A stretch of 64,000 bases of DNA from Cellulomonas fimi (GTDB lineage: Bacteria > Actinomycetota > Actinomycetes > Actinomycetales > Cellulomonadaceae), in the NCBI RefSeq assembly GCF_028583725.1, contig NZ_CP110680.1:620001-684000 (forward strand). Direction: 5' to 3'. The notes beneath the pieces are model-generated. The model was not told the DNA's origin and did no database searches. It saw only the letters and a program-made list of their open reading frames with translations. Of the stretch, positions 51,836 through 60,405 are shown piece after piece (within the stretch, counting starts at the first letter, position 1; the number at the start of each line of letters is the position of its first letter). Both the position numbers and the translations under genes were made by a program.

Positions 51836-53318
51836 GCACCTCGCGCCGCAGCACCTCCGACTCGGCGAGGTCGTCGCCGAAGACCTGGCGCACGGCGAGC
51901 AGGCGCCCCGGCAGACCATCGACGGACCCGGCGGCTGCCGAGGCGAGCACACCGGCGAGCGGGTCGTCGAGCGTGACCTGGTGGCCCGCGACCTCGAGAC
52001 CCCCCTGCGTCGTGGCATGGACGTAGGACATCCACGCGGCGATCGTCGCCGCGGCGGCCGTCGGCACGGCGCCTGCCGCGAGCCGGTCCCGGACCGTGCC
52101 GAGCAGGCGCTGCGGCAGCTTCGCGGAGCCGTCCATCGCGACCTGCACCGTGGTGTGGCCCGTGTTCGGGTTGGCGAACCGCGCCAGCACGTCCTCGCGG
52201 TACTGCGCGAGGTCGAGCCCGTCGGGCGCTTGGAGCGTGGGGAGGACGTCCTCGTCCACGAGTGCGTGCACCACCGCCTCGAGCGCCGGATCTGCGATTG
52301 CCTCCGCGATCGTCTCGTACCCCCGGAGCGCGCCGAGGTAGGCGAGCGTCGAGTGCGACGCGTTGAGCACCCGCAGCTTCGCGCGCTCGTACGGCGCGAC
52401 GTCGGTCGTGAGCGTGGCGCCCGCGAGCTCCCAGGCGGGCCGGTCCCCGGCGAACCGGTCCTCGATGACCCACTGCGTGAACGGCTCCCCGACGACGAGC
52501 CCGTGATCGTCCAGGCCGGTCAGGCGTGCCGCCTCCGCGCGGTGCTGGTCCGTCGTCGCCGGGACGATGCGGTCGACCATCGTCGAGGGGAACGTCACGG
52601 AGGCGGCGACCCACGCGGCGAGCGCGTCAGCGCCGGGGACGGCCGTGAGGATCGCCTGGACGAGCCCTTCGACGACCGGCCCGTTCTCCGCGAGGTTGTC
52701 GCAGCACACGACGGTGATCGGTCCGGCGTCGTCCCGGTGCCGGCGCGCGAGCCCGCGGAGCAGCAGGCCGATCGGCGAGCGCGCAGGCTGCTCCGGGTCC
52801 GCACCTCCCAGCTCGGCGGCGAGAGCGGCGACGTCGGACCCCAGGTCCGGGTCCGCGAGATCGGGCCGACCGTCCGCGGCCCGTCGGTAGCCCTTCTCGG
52901 TCACGGTCAGCGTGACGACGTGCGTCGTCGGCGCGGCGATCGTGCGCACCACGTGGGCCGTACCGGTGCCCGGGAACGAGACGTCGCGGAGCGACCCGAT
53001 GATCCGGAGCGAGGTCTCGTCGGTGCCCTTCGTCAGGACGCCGTAGAGGCCGTCCTGGGGTGCCAGCTGCTCCGCCACGCGCGCGCTGCGCTGAGTCACA
53101 CCGAGGATCCCCCAGCCCGTGGCGCCCGCGGCCGCGGCGGCGTCCTCGGTGTAGACCGCCTGGTGAGCGCGGTGGAACGCACCGAGACCCAGGTGGACGA
53201 GACCGACCGAGGTGGCGCCTGGGTCGACGGCGGGTCCGCGGACGTTCGCGTGACCGGGCAGCCCGGCACGAGCCAGGGTCGCACCGGGCAGGGTCGTGCG
53301 GGACAGGCGCGGCGTCAT
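51804..53318 (-). CDS. Mannitol dehydrogenase family, hexuronate (fructuronate/tagaturonate) reductase
   Basis: 504 residues of the long-chain mannitol dehydrogenase family. The NAD site is GLVHLGLGAFHRAHQAVY (38-55), CDNLAENG follows, and the catalytic lysine block is KLRVLNASHSTLAYLG. The sequence looks like UxuB (fructuronate to mannonate), yet the cluster encodes an altronate-type dehydratase and no mannonate dehydratase, so a UxaB role (tagaturonate to altronate) is possible; the symbol is left open. The ATG overlaps the LacI stop (ATGA), so both share a promoter. Confidence 0.85.
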   Translation of the reverse strand: MTPRLSRTTLPGATLARAGLPGHANVRGPAVDPGATSVGLVHLGLGAFHRAHQAVYTEDAAAAAGATGWGILGVTQRSARVAEQLAPQDGLYGVLTKGTDETSLRIIGSLRDVSFPGTGTAHVVRTIAAPTTHVVTLTVTEKGYRRAADGRPDLADPDLGSDVAALAAELGGADPEQPARSPIGLLLRGLARRHRDDAGPITVVCCDNLAENGPVVEGLVQAILTAVPGADALAAWVAASVTFPSTMVDRIVPATTDQHRAEAARLTGLDDHGLVVGEPFTQWVIEDRFAGDRPAWELAGATLTTDVAPYERAKLRVLNASHSTLAYLGALRGYETIAEAIADPALEAVVHALVDEDVLPTLQAPDGLDLAQYREDVLARFANPNTGHTTVQVAMDGSAKLPQRLLGTVRDRLAAGAVPTAAAATIAAWMSYVHATTQGGLEVAGHQVTLDDPLAGVLASAAAGSVDGLPGRLLAVRQVFGDDLAESEVLRREVQAHLRTLAAV

Positions 53319-54505
53319 CGGTCGCTCTCCATGGTCGTGGGACGAGGTGCGGTGCTGGTCGAGCCGCGGACGACGAGCTCGACGCGCAGCCGGACAGGGG
53401 CGGGCCCGGCGGTCTCGACCGCCGTCGTCCGGGGGGCTGGCGCGTCGCCGGTGTCGCGGCTGTGGGGTGCGCTGTCGTCACCGGGCCTCTGCCGCACGCC
53501 GTCCGTGGCGGACGGTGCGGCCGGCTCGGCGAACCGGTCCGTCGCCACCGTGAGGGCCTCGGCGAGGGCGCGCTCGGCGGCGGACTGCCGGCCGGCGCGC
53601 AGGCCGTGTGCGACCAGGAGGTCGACCGCCTCGCGGCCCAGCCGCGCGAGCGGCACGGTCACCGTGGTGAGGGCGGGTGAGACGAGCGTGGCGGCGGGGA
53701 TGTCGTCGTAGCCGACGACGGAGACGTCCTCGGGGACGCGCAGGCCGCGCGCCTGGAGCCGATTGAGGATCCCGAGCGCGACGAGGTCGTTGTGCGCGAG
53801 GACGGCCGTCGCCCCGCTCGCGGCGACCAGGTCGGCCGCGGCGACGCCGCCCGCGAAGACCGGTGCGAAGTGCCCGAGGTTCACGACCTCCACGTCGCTC
53901 AGCCCGTGCGAGACGTCCTGCAACCCGAGCCGACGACGGCTGTCCGACCACGAGTCCGCCGGACCGCCGGCGTATGCCACACGCCGGTGGCCGAGTGCGT
54001 GCAGGTGCGTGACGGCCTGCCGGACGCCGTCGGCGTTGTCGATGACGACGGAGGGCAGAGGCGCGTGCTCGCGGTTGACGAGGACGAGGGGGACCTCGGC
54101 CGAGAGCCGGTCGAGGTCCGCGTCGGTCATGCGTGGCGAGCAGAGGATCGCGCCGTCGACCTGGCCGCCGAGGTGGGCGACGAGCTCGGACTCCATGCGC
54201 GGGTCCTCCTCGGCGTCCGCCACGAACACGGCGTGACCGAGCGTCCGTGCGCGGGCCTGCACGCCCTTGGCGACCGCCGCGAAGAACGGGTTCTCGAGGT
54301 CGGGCACGACGAGGCAGAGGTTGCCGGTCCGGCCGGTGATGAGCTCTCGTGCCGCGCGGTTGGGGCGGTAGCCGAGCTCGCGGGCGGCGCGCTGCACCTG
54401 CTCGCGTCGGGCAGGCGCCACCAGGTCGGGGGCGCTCAGTGCGCGGGACGCCGTCGCGGGGGAGACCCCGGCGAGGCGCGCGACGTCGCGCAGCGTCACG
54501 ACCAC
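53315..54505 (-). CDS. LacI-family repressor of the hexuronate cluster
   Basis: 396 residues, longer than the usual 340 because about 45 Pro/Ala/Asp-rich residues are inserted before the last strand (VRLRVELVVRGS). HTH near the start: LRDVARLAGVSPATASRALSAPD; effector domain from LCLVVPDLENPFFAAVAKG. The GTG at 54505 has an AGGAGG site ten bases upstream. Divergent from uxaC with TGAATTCGATTGCA and TGAAATCGATTGCA between them, so it probably represses itself, the reductase and uxaC. Inducer likely a hexuronate or its keto form. Confidence 0.88.
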   Translation of the reverse strand: MVVTLRDVARLAGVSPATASRALSAPDLVAPARREQVQRAARELGYRPNRAARELITGRTGNLCLVVPDLENPFFAAVAKGVQARARTLGHAVFVADAEEDPRMESELVAHLGGQVDGAILCSPRMTDADLDRLSAEVPLVLVNREHAPLPSVVIDNADGVRQAVTHLHALGHRRVAYAGGPADSWSDSRRRLGLQDVSHGLSDVEVVNLGHFAPVFAGGVAAADLVAASGATAVLAHNDLVALGILNRLQARGLRVPEDVSVVGYDDIPAATLVSPALTTVTVPLARLGREAVDLLVAHGLRAGRQSAAERALAEALTVATDRFAEPAAPSATDGVRQRPGDDSAPHSRDTGDAPAPRTTAVETAGPAPVRLRVELVVRGSTSTAPRPTTMESDR

Positions 54506-54564
54506 GGTGGGTGCCTCCTGTCTCCTCGCCCGGTCGACGGCAGGCGCGGGTGCGGCCGTCGCGA

Positions 54565-54578
54565 TGAATTCGATTGCA
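54565..54578. promoter_or_regulatory. Hexuronate LacI operator 1
   Basis: TGAATTCGATTGCA, central TCGA, 60 bases upstream of the LacI start. Confidence 0.65.
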
Positions 54579-54675
54579 GCACGCGGTGAGCGGCGAGGAC
54601 AAGCCCTGTCCCGCACTTCGAACGTCTGTACGGCTCGCCCTTGCCGAACGAGGTCGGACCTGCTTGGGTAGGCGG

Positions 54676-54689
54676 TGAAATCGATTGCA
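54676..54689. promoter_or_regulatory. Hexuronate LacI operator 2
   Basis: TGAAATCGATTGCA, identical to operator 1 at 13 of 14 bases and in the same orientation, 57 bases before uxaC. The pair is 111 bases apart, suitable for looping. Confidence 0.7.
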
Positions 54690-54745
54690 CGCCGTTCATG
54701 CCGTCGTCTGATCGACGGCGTACGGCTCGACGAGGAGGTCGCTCG

Positions 54746-56227
54746 ATGGCGCGTCCCGCCTGGACACTGCACCCCGACAGAGCGCTGCCCAGCGACCCGG
54801 TCGTCCGTCCGATCGCCCGCGAGATCGCGGAGCAGACGCTCCGCCTGCCGATCGTGTCGATGCACGGCCACGTCGACGCCGGCCTGTTGGCGCGCGACGA
54901 GCCCTTCCCCGACCCCGCTGCCCTGCTCGTCGTCCCCGACCACTACCTCGTGCGCATGCTCGTCTCGCAGGGGGTCCCGCACGACGCGCTCGGCGTCCCC
55001 CGGCGGGACGGGCAGCCGGTGGAGACCGACCCGCGCGCGATCTGGCGGACGTTCGCGGCGCACTGGCACCTGTTCCGCGGTACGCCGACGCGCTACTGGA
55101 TGGAGCATGTCCTCGTCGACGTGTTCGGGGTGTCCGAGCGGCTGTCCGCCGAGTCGGCCGACCGTGTGTACGACCACCTCGTCGAGCGGCTCGCCGACCC
55201 TGCCTACCGCCCGCGCGCGTTGTTCGAGAGGTTCGGCATCGAGATCCTGGCGACGACCGACCCGGCCACCTCCACCCTTCCCGACCACGCGACGCTCGAC
55301 GCCGACGGCTGGGGCGAGCGCGTCGTGCCGACCTTCCGCCCCGACGCTCTGCTGCACGTCGACCGGCCCGGCTGGCGCGACGACGTCGCGCTGCTCGGCG
55401 ACGTGACCGGGACGACGGTCGACGGTTACCGCGCGCTCGTGTCCGCCCTGGAGGAGCGCCGTCGGGCGTTCGTCGCCGCCGGTGCGCGGGCGACCGACCA
55501 CGGGCACCTGGCGGCGGGCGCCGCGCCGTTGAGCGACTCCGTCGCCGAGCGGATCGTCGCCGACGCGCTCCGCGGGAGGGTGGACGCGCGGGACGCGGCG
55601 GCCTTCTCCGGTCACATGCTGTTCGAGATGGCCCGCATGTCGACGGAGGACGGGCTGGTCATGCAGCTGCACCCGGGCGTGCTGCGCGACCACGACCCGG
55701 CCGTCTTCGCGGCGCGCGGGCCGGACGTCGGCTACGACATCCCGGTCCCGACCGAGTACGTGCGCGCGCTGCGGCCCCTGCTGGAGTCGTTCGGGCACCA
55801 CCCGAACCTGCGCCTGGTCCTGTTCACGGTGGACGAGGACACGTTCAGCCGCGAGCTCGCCCCGCTGGCGGGTGTGTACCCCGCCGTCCGACTGGGCGCG
55901 CCGTGGTGGTTCCTCGACACCCCCGACGGCATGCGCCGGTACCGCGAGGCGGTCACGGACACCGCGGGGCTCTACAACACGACGGGATTCGTCGACGACA
56001 CGCGCGCGTTCTGCTCGATCCCCGCGAGGCACGACCTGGCGCGCCGGATCGACGCGGGCTTCCTCGCGCGACTCGTCGCCGAGCACCGGCTCGACCTGGA
56101 CGAGGCCGTCCAGTCGGCCGTGGACCTGGCGTACCGGATCCCTCGGGAGGCGTATGCTCCCTCTCGGAGGGGAAACGCTTTCCCGTCCGAGCCGGCCCTG
56201 GCCACCGCTGCGAAGGAGCACGCGTGA
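54746..56227 (+). CDS. uxaC: Uronate isomerase (glucuronate/galacturonate isomerase)
   Basis: 493 residues of the UxaC amidohydrolase-fold family. The metal-binding HxH is MHGH (His40, His42); RYWMEHVLVDVFGV, the ATTDPAT segment, and the C-terminal LGAPWWFLDTPDGM are characteristic. It converts D-galacturonate to D-tagaturonate and D-glucuronate to D-fructuronate. ATG 54746 follows GAGGAGG. The last 20 codons contain a GGAAAGCGCTTTCC-type operator, so the 3' end doubles as the control region of kdgA. Its stop overlaps kdgA (GTGA). Confidence 0.92.
   Translation: MARPAWTLHPDRALPSDPVVRPIAREIAEQTLRLPIVSMHGHVDAGLLARDEPFPDPAALLVVPDHYLVRMLVSQGVPHDALGVPRRDGQPVETDPRAIWRTFAAHWHLFRGTPTRYWMEHVLVDVFGVSERLSAESADRVYDHLVERLADPAYRPRALFERFGIEILATTDPATSTLPDHATLDADGWGERVVPTFRPDALLHVDRPGWRDDVALLGDVTGTTVDGYRALVSALEERRRAFVAAGARATDHGHLAAGAAPLSDSVAERIVADALRGRVDARDAAAFSGHMLFEMARMSTEDGLVMQLHPGVLRDHDPAVFAARGPDVGYDIPVPTEYVRALRPLLESFGHHPNLRLVLFTVDEDTFSRELAPLAGVYPAVRLGAPWWFLDTPDGMRRYREAVTDTAGLYNTTGFVDDTRAFCSIPARHDLARRIDAGFLARLVAEHRLDLDEAVQSAVDLAYRIPREAYAPSRRGNAFPSEPALATAAKEHA
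56170..56183. promoter_or_regulatory. GGAAAGCGCTTTCC-type operator, site 7 (inside uxaC)
   Basis: GGGAAACGCTTTCC lies in the coding end of uxaC, 41 bases before kdgA. The same spacing to a start codon is seen at sites 2 and 6, suggesting an internal regulated promoter. Confidence 0.55.
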
Positions 56228-56868
56228 GCGACACCGACATCCTCGACCGCCTCGGGGCGCACCGCCTCGTCCCGGTCGTCGTCCTCGACGACGCCGCTCA
56301 CGCGGACCCGCTCGCGGCCGCCCTGGTGGCCGGCGGCCTCCCGGTTGCCGAGGTGACATTCCGGACCGCCGCCGCGCCCGACGCGATCCGCGCGATGAGC
56401 GCCCGGGGCGACGTGCTCGTCGGCGCCGGGACCGTCCTCACCGTCACACAGGTCGACCAGGCCGTCGCCGCCGGCGCGCAGTTCGTCGTCTCGCCCGGCA
56501 CGAGCCGTGCGGTCGTCGAGCGGTGCCACGAGCACGGCGTGCTCGCGCTTCCCGGTGCCGTCACGGCCACCGAGGTCATGGCGGCGCTCGAGCTCGGAGT
56601 GACGACCGTCAAGTTCTTCCCCGCCGGGACGTCAGGCGGCGCGGCCGCCGTCGCGGCGCTCGCCGCACCGTTCGGTGGCGTCGGCTTCGTGCCGACCGGC
56701 GGGATCGGTCCTGGCAACCTCGCCGAGTACCTCGCCCTGCCGTCCGTCCGGGCCGTCGGGGGCTCGTGGATGGTGCCGAAGGGCCTCGTCAACGCCGGCG
56801 ACCTCGACGGCATCCGTGAGCTCACCGCCGCGGCGGTCGCGCTCGCCGGCACCGACCGCCCGACCTGA
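56224..56868 (+). CDS. kdgA: 2-dehydro-3-deoxy-phosphogluconate aldolase (KDPG aldolase)
   Basis: 214 residues, a class I aldolase of the KDPG/KHG family. The catalytic Glu43 (VAEVTFR), Schiff-base Lys130 (TVKFFPAG) and phosphate-binding GGIGPGN are all present. It splits KDPG to pyruvate and glyceraldehyde 3-phosphate. GTG start overlaps uxaC. Confidence 0.92.
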   Translation: MSDTDILDRLGAHRLVPVVVLDDAAHADPLAAALVAGGLPVAEVTFRTAAAPDAIRAMSARGDVLVGAGTVLTVTQVDQAVAAGAQFVVSPGTSRAVVERCHEHGVLALPGAVTATEVMAALELGVTTVKFFPAGTSGGAAAVAALAAPFGGVGFVPTGGIGPGNLAEYLALPSVRAVGGSWMVPKGLVNAGDLDGIRELTAAAVALAGTDRPT

Positions 56869-56977
56869 CCCAGCCGGCCCCGCGCCGGCCTCCCGCCCCG
56901 CTCGACACCGGCAGTCCCGCCGGCCGACGACCCGCCCGCCGTCCCTGGACCGCACGACAGCACGAGGAGCAGACCGA

Positions 56978-58081
56978 ATGTCCGACCTGGTGATCCGCCC
57001 GGCCGAGGAGACGCGCTACGACGCGGTGTCGCTCGGAGAGGTGATGCTGCGCCTCGACCCCGGCGAGGGACGCATCCGCACGACCCGGTCGTTCCGCGTG
57101 TGGGAGGGCGGTGGCGAGTACAACGTCTCCCGCGGCCTGCGTCGCGCGTTCGGGCTCCGGACCGCGATCGTCACGGCGCTCGCCGACAACGAGGTCGGCA
57201 GGCTCGTCGAGGACTGCATCCTCACCGGCGGGCTCGACACGTCGTTCATCAAGTGGGTGCCCTACGACGGGGTCGGGCGCACCGTGCGCAACGGCCTCAA
57301 CTTCACGGAGCGCGGCTTCGGGGTGCGCGGGGCGGTCGGGGTCAGCGACCGCGGGCACACGGCCGCCGCGCAGCTCGCTCCCGGTGACATCGACTGGGAG
57401 CACCTGTTCGGTGACCTCGGGGTCCGCTGGTTCCACACCGGGGGGATCTTCGCAGCGCTCTCGGACGGCGCCGCCGAGACCGTCATCGAGGCGGTGACCG
57501 TCGCGCGCAAGCACGGCACCGTCGTCTCGTACGACCTCAACTACCGCCCGAGCCTGTGGAAGGCGATCGGCGGCCAGGCCCGCGCACAGGAGGTCAACCG
57601 CGCGATCGCCCCGTTCATCGACGTGATGATCGGCAACGAGGAGGACTTCACCGCGTCGCTCGGGTTCGAGGTCGAGGGCGTCGACGAGAACCTGAGCGAG
57701 CTCGAGATCGGGTCGTTCGCGGCCATGATCGACCGTGTCGCCGAGGCGTACCCGAACTTCAAGGTCATCGCGACGACCCTGCGGACCGTGCGCAGCGCGT
57801 CCGTCAACGACTGGGGTGCGCTGGCCTGGTCGCGAGCGACGGGGGTGGTGCGGGCGACGCACCGCGAGCGTCTCGAGATCCTCGACCGCGTGGGCGGCGG
57901 CGACTCCTTCGCCTCGGGTCTGGCGTACGGGCTCATCGCGGGCGAAGGGCTCGCGACAGCCGTCGAGTACGGCGCCGCGCACGGTGCGCTCGCGATGACG
58001 ACGCCGGGCGACACGACGATGGTGACGAAGGCCGAGGTGCTGAAGCTCGCGGGCGGTGGTGGGGCCCGCGTCGATCGCTGA
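56978..58081 (+). CDS. kdgK: PfkB-family sugar kinase, 2-keto-3-deoxygluconate kinase type
   Basis: 367 residues of the PfkB/ribokinase fold. The first signature region is GGGEYNVSRGLRRAFG; the second, with the catalytic base Asp309, is RVGGGDSFASGLAYGL. Position between KDPG aldolase and the altronate dehydratase supports KDG kinase, giving KDPG. The N-terminus has about 15 residues more than many KdgK proteins. ATG with GAGGAG; 109-base gap after kdgA but same direction. Followed by a strong terminator. Confidence 0.88.
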   Translation: MSDLVIRPAEETRYDAVSLGEVMLRLDPGEGRIRTTRSFRVWEGGGEYNVSRGLRRAFGLRTAIVTALADNEVGRLVEDCILTGGLDTSFIKWVPYDGVGRTVRNGLNFTERGFGVRGAVGVSDRGHTAAAQLAPGDIDWEHLFGDLGVRWFHTGGIFAALSDGAAETVIEAVTVARKHGTVVSYDLNYRPSLWKAIGGQARAQEVNRAIAPFIDVMIGNEEDFTASLGFEVEGVDENLSELEIGSFAAMIDRVAEAYPNFKVIATTLRTVRSASVNDWGALAWSRATGVVRATHRERLEILDRVGGGDSFASGLAYGLIAGEGLATAVEYGAAHGALAMTTPGDTTMVTKAEVLKLAGGGGARVDR

Positions 58082-58112
58082 CCCCATCCAGCGCGGACCC
58101 GTACGGACCGAG

Positions 58113-58141
58113 GCCCCACCCGGCGCACGACCGGGTGGGGC
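58113..58141. terminator. Terminator after kdgK
   Basis: GCCCCACCCGG (58113-58123) pairs perfectly with CCGGGTGGGGC (58131-58141) with a 7-base loop. Confidence 0.75.
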
Positions 58142-58234
58142 GTCGCCCGTCCTGGACGAACCAGGGGAGAAGAGGCGCGACGAGGGGCCGGCGGCTCGTC
58201 GGTGGATGCGGGCAGCGCGCCGATCGGCGCGACC

Positions 58235-58323
58235 CCGACGGCGTCGGGCCGGCCGGGCGATCGCCGGACGACGCGGCCGGCGCGACCCGACGGCGTCGGG
58301 CCGGCCGGGCGATCGCCGGACGA
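58235..58323. repeat. 37-base direct repeat, period 52
   Basis: Identical 37-base copies at 58235-58271 and 58287-58323, each containing GGCGTCGGGCCGGCCGGGCG; a decayed remnant precedes them. Confidence 0.8.
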
Positions 58324-58590
58324 CCCGGCGGGCGAGCTGCGGACGACTCGGCGGCGACCGCCCGTGGCGCGCAGACCGGCGTGACGGACGAGTCTCGAAC
58401 GGGCTCGGTGCCGGATGCCGACGACGCCGTCACATGCCGCGCGGCCTCGGGCGGGCTCGGTGACGAGCGTCGGGGCGCCGACCCGTGCCGTGCGGCCTCG
58501 GGCGGGCGTGGCGACGAGTGTGCGGGGCACCGCCCCGTTCCGGGCAGCCCTCGGACGGGCTCGACGACGGGTGTCGTCGGCGCCGATCGG

Positions 58591-60267
58591 TCAGGTGACG
58601 GCGCCGAGCTGCCACGGGACGAACTCGTCGGCGCCGAGGTCGAGCTCCTCGGAGACGGTCTGGCGACCCGACGCGACCTCGACGATGAGGTCGAACAGCT
58701 CCTCGCCGACGGACGCGACGGTCGCGGTGCCGTCGACGATCCTCCCCGCGTTGAGGTCCATGTCCTCACGCATCCGCAGGTAGGTCGCGGTGTTCGTCGC
58801 CACCTTGATCGACGGCGTCGGCTTGCAGCCGAGCACGGACCCGCGTCCGGTGGTGAAGACGACGACGGTCGCCCCGCCGGCGACGATGCCGGTCACCGAC
58901 ACGGGGTCGTACCCCGGGGTGTCCATGAAGGTGAAGCCGCGCTCGCGGACCGGTTCGGCGTACTCGTAGACGGCAGCGAGCTCGGCGGTACCGCCCTTCG
59001 CGACGGCGCCGAGGGACTTCTCGAGGATCGTCGTGAGCCCGCCCGCCTTGTTCCCGGGCGACGGGTTGTTGTCGAGGGTGCCGCCACCGGCGGCCGTGTA
59101 CTGCTTCCACCAGTCGATGCGGTCGAGGAGCTTCTGGCCGACCTCGCGCGTCACGGCGCGTCGCAGCAGCAGGTGCTCGGCGCCGAACACCTCGGGCGTC
59201 TCGGCGAGGACGGACGTGCCGCCGCGGGCGACGAGCAGGTCGGACGCGTACCCCAGCGCGGGGTTCGCGGTGATCCCGGAGTACCCGTCGGACCCGCCGC
59301 AGTTGAGGCCGAGGACGAGCTCGGAGACGGGTGCGGGGGACCGGCGCAGCGCGTCGACGGCGGGCAGCATCTCCTCGATCGCGGCGACACCGGCGCGGAC
59401 GGTCGCGCGGATGCCGCCGTTCTCCTGGATGACGAGGGTGCGCACGGGCTTGTCGGCGGGCAGGTCGAGGCCGTCGAGCAAGGACTGCGCGGGCAGCATC
59501 TCGCAGCCCAGGCCGAGCACGAGCAGCGCGGCGATGTTCGGGTGGTCGGCGTACCCGCGGAGGGTGCGCCGTGTGATCTGGGCGCCCTCGGACGTGGGGA
59601 CGAGGCCGCAGCCGGTGTCGTGCGTGAGCGCGACGACGCCGTCGACGTGCGGGAACGCGTCGAGCGCGCGGCCGCGGAACTGGTCGGCGACGAGCCGCGC
59701 GGTGGACGCCGAGCAGTTCACCGACGTGACGATGCCGACGTAGTTGCGGGTGCCCCACCGGCCGTCGGCCCGCCGGTACCCGTCGAACGTGCGCGGCGGC
59801 CCGGCCGGTGTGGGCAGGGTGACGCGTGCGGTCCCGAACTCGTACTCGCGGTCCTCGTCGTCCATGCCGAGGTTGTGCGTGTGCACGTGGTCACCGACCG
59901 CGATGTCCCGGGTCGCCCGGCCGATCGACTGGCCGTACTTGCGCACCTGCTCGCCCGCGGCGACGGGCCGCAGTGCGAGCTTGTGCCCGCGGGGCACGCT
60001 CTGCCGGACGACGAGCACGGGACCGCCGACCGTCGTGCCGGCGTCCGCACCCGGGGCGACGACGGGGCGATCGTCCCTCTGGCCGTCCGCACGGGTGGGG
60101 TCACGGTCGGTGGCCGCGGCGTGCAGCGGCGTTCCCGCGGTGTCGTGCACCGGGGCGGCGTCGAGCGCGAGGACGGTCCCGTCCTGCAGGTCGCGGGTCG
60201 CGACGCCCACGTGGTCGTCGGGACGCAGCACGAGCACGGCGTCGGCAAGGCGGAGGGTGGCCGTCAT
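58591..60267 (-). CDS. uxaA: UxaA-family altronate dehydratase
   Basis: 558 residues: an N-terminal SAF domain (about 12-140, with VRQSVPRGHKLALRPV and a 40-residue Asp/Ala-rich insertion) and the C-terminal dehydratase core. GYRRADGRWGTRNYVGI, NCSAST, HDTGCG and GLNCGGSDGYSGITANPALG are the conserved blocks with the metal/cluster-site cysteines. It dehydrates D-altronate to KDG. Galactarate dehydratase (GarD) is a close relative and remains possible. ATG 60267 has AAGGG. Divergent from a LacI gene, with a GGAAAGCGCTTTCC-type site between. Confidence 0.88.
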   Translation of the reverse strand: MTATLRLADAVLVLRPDDHVGVATRDLQDGTVLALDAAPVHDTAGTPLHAAATDRDPTRADGQRDDRPVVAPGADAGTTVGGPVLVVRQSVPRGHKLALRPVAAGEQVRKYGQSIGRATRDIAVGDHVHTHNLGMDDEDREYEFGTARVTLPTPAGPPRTFDGYRRADGRWGTRNYVGIVTSVNCSASTARLVADQFRGRALDAFPHVDGVVALTHDTGCGLVPTSEGAQITRRTLRGYADHPNIAALLVLGLGCEMLPAQSLLDGLDLPADKPVRTLVIQENGGIRATVRAGVAAIEEMLPAVDALRRSPAPVSELVLGLNCGGSDGYSGITANPALGYASDLLVARGGTSVLAETPEVFGAEHLLLRRAVTREVGQKLLDRIDWWKQYTAAGGGTLDNNPSPGNKAGGLTTILEKSLGAVAKGGTAELAAVYEYAEPVRERGFTFMDTPGYDPVSVTGIVAGGATVVVFTTGRGSVLGCKPTPSIKVATNTATYLRMREDMDLNAGRIVDGTATVASVGEELFDLIVEVASGRQTVSEELDLGADEFVPWQLGAVT

Positions 60268-60299
60268 CGTCGAGAGCCCTTCGTGGAGGAAGACGTTCA

Positions 60300-60313
60300 G
60301 GATACCGCTTTCC
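60300..60313. promoter_or_regulatory. GGAAAGCGCTTTCC-type operator, site 8
   Basis: GGATACCGCTTTCC, two mismatches from consensus, between the dehydratase and the divergent LacI gene. Confidence 0.5.
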
Positions 60314-60405
60314 CAACACGCGGAGGAGCCCTCTGAGCAGCGCGATGCCACACCGTGACGGACTGTGCCACCGCTGTGACACGACGAGCCCCTACCCTTG
60401 CGAGC

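Larger units (their letters stand above)
58082..58590. other. Intergenic region without a gene (509 bases)
   Basis: Between the convergent kdgK and the dehydratase gene there is a terminator hairpin, a 37-base direct repeat, and further loosely repeated GTGC(C)GTGCGGCCTCGGGCGGG-like stretches (58430-58560). Frames through it look like repeat noise. Confidence 0.65.

Noticed and set aside
51182..51976. Plus-strand open frame through the repeat array
   Set aside because: The translation is a repeated Arg/Ser/Val pattern caused by the tandem units; no ribosome site and no homology visible.
58202..58570. Small gene between kdgK and the dehydratase
   Set aside because: Open frames exist on both strands but follow direct repeats and show no domain, start signal or conserved pattern.
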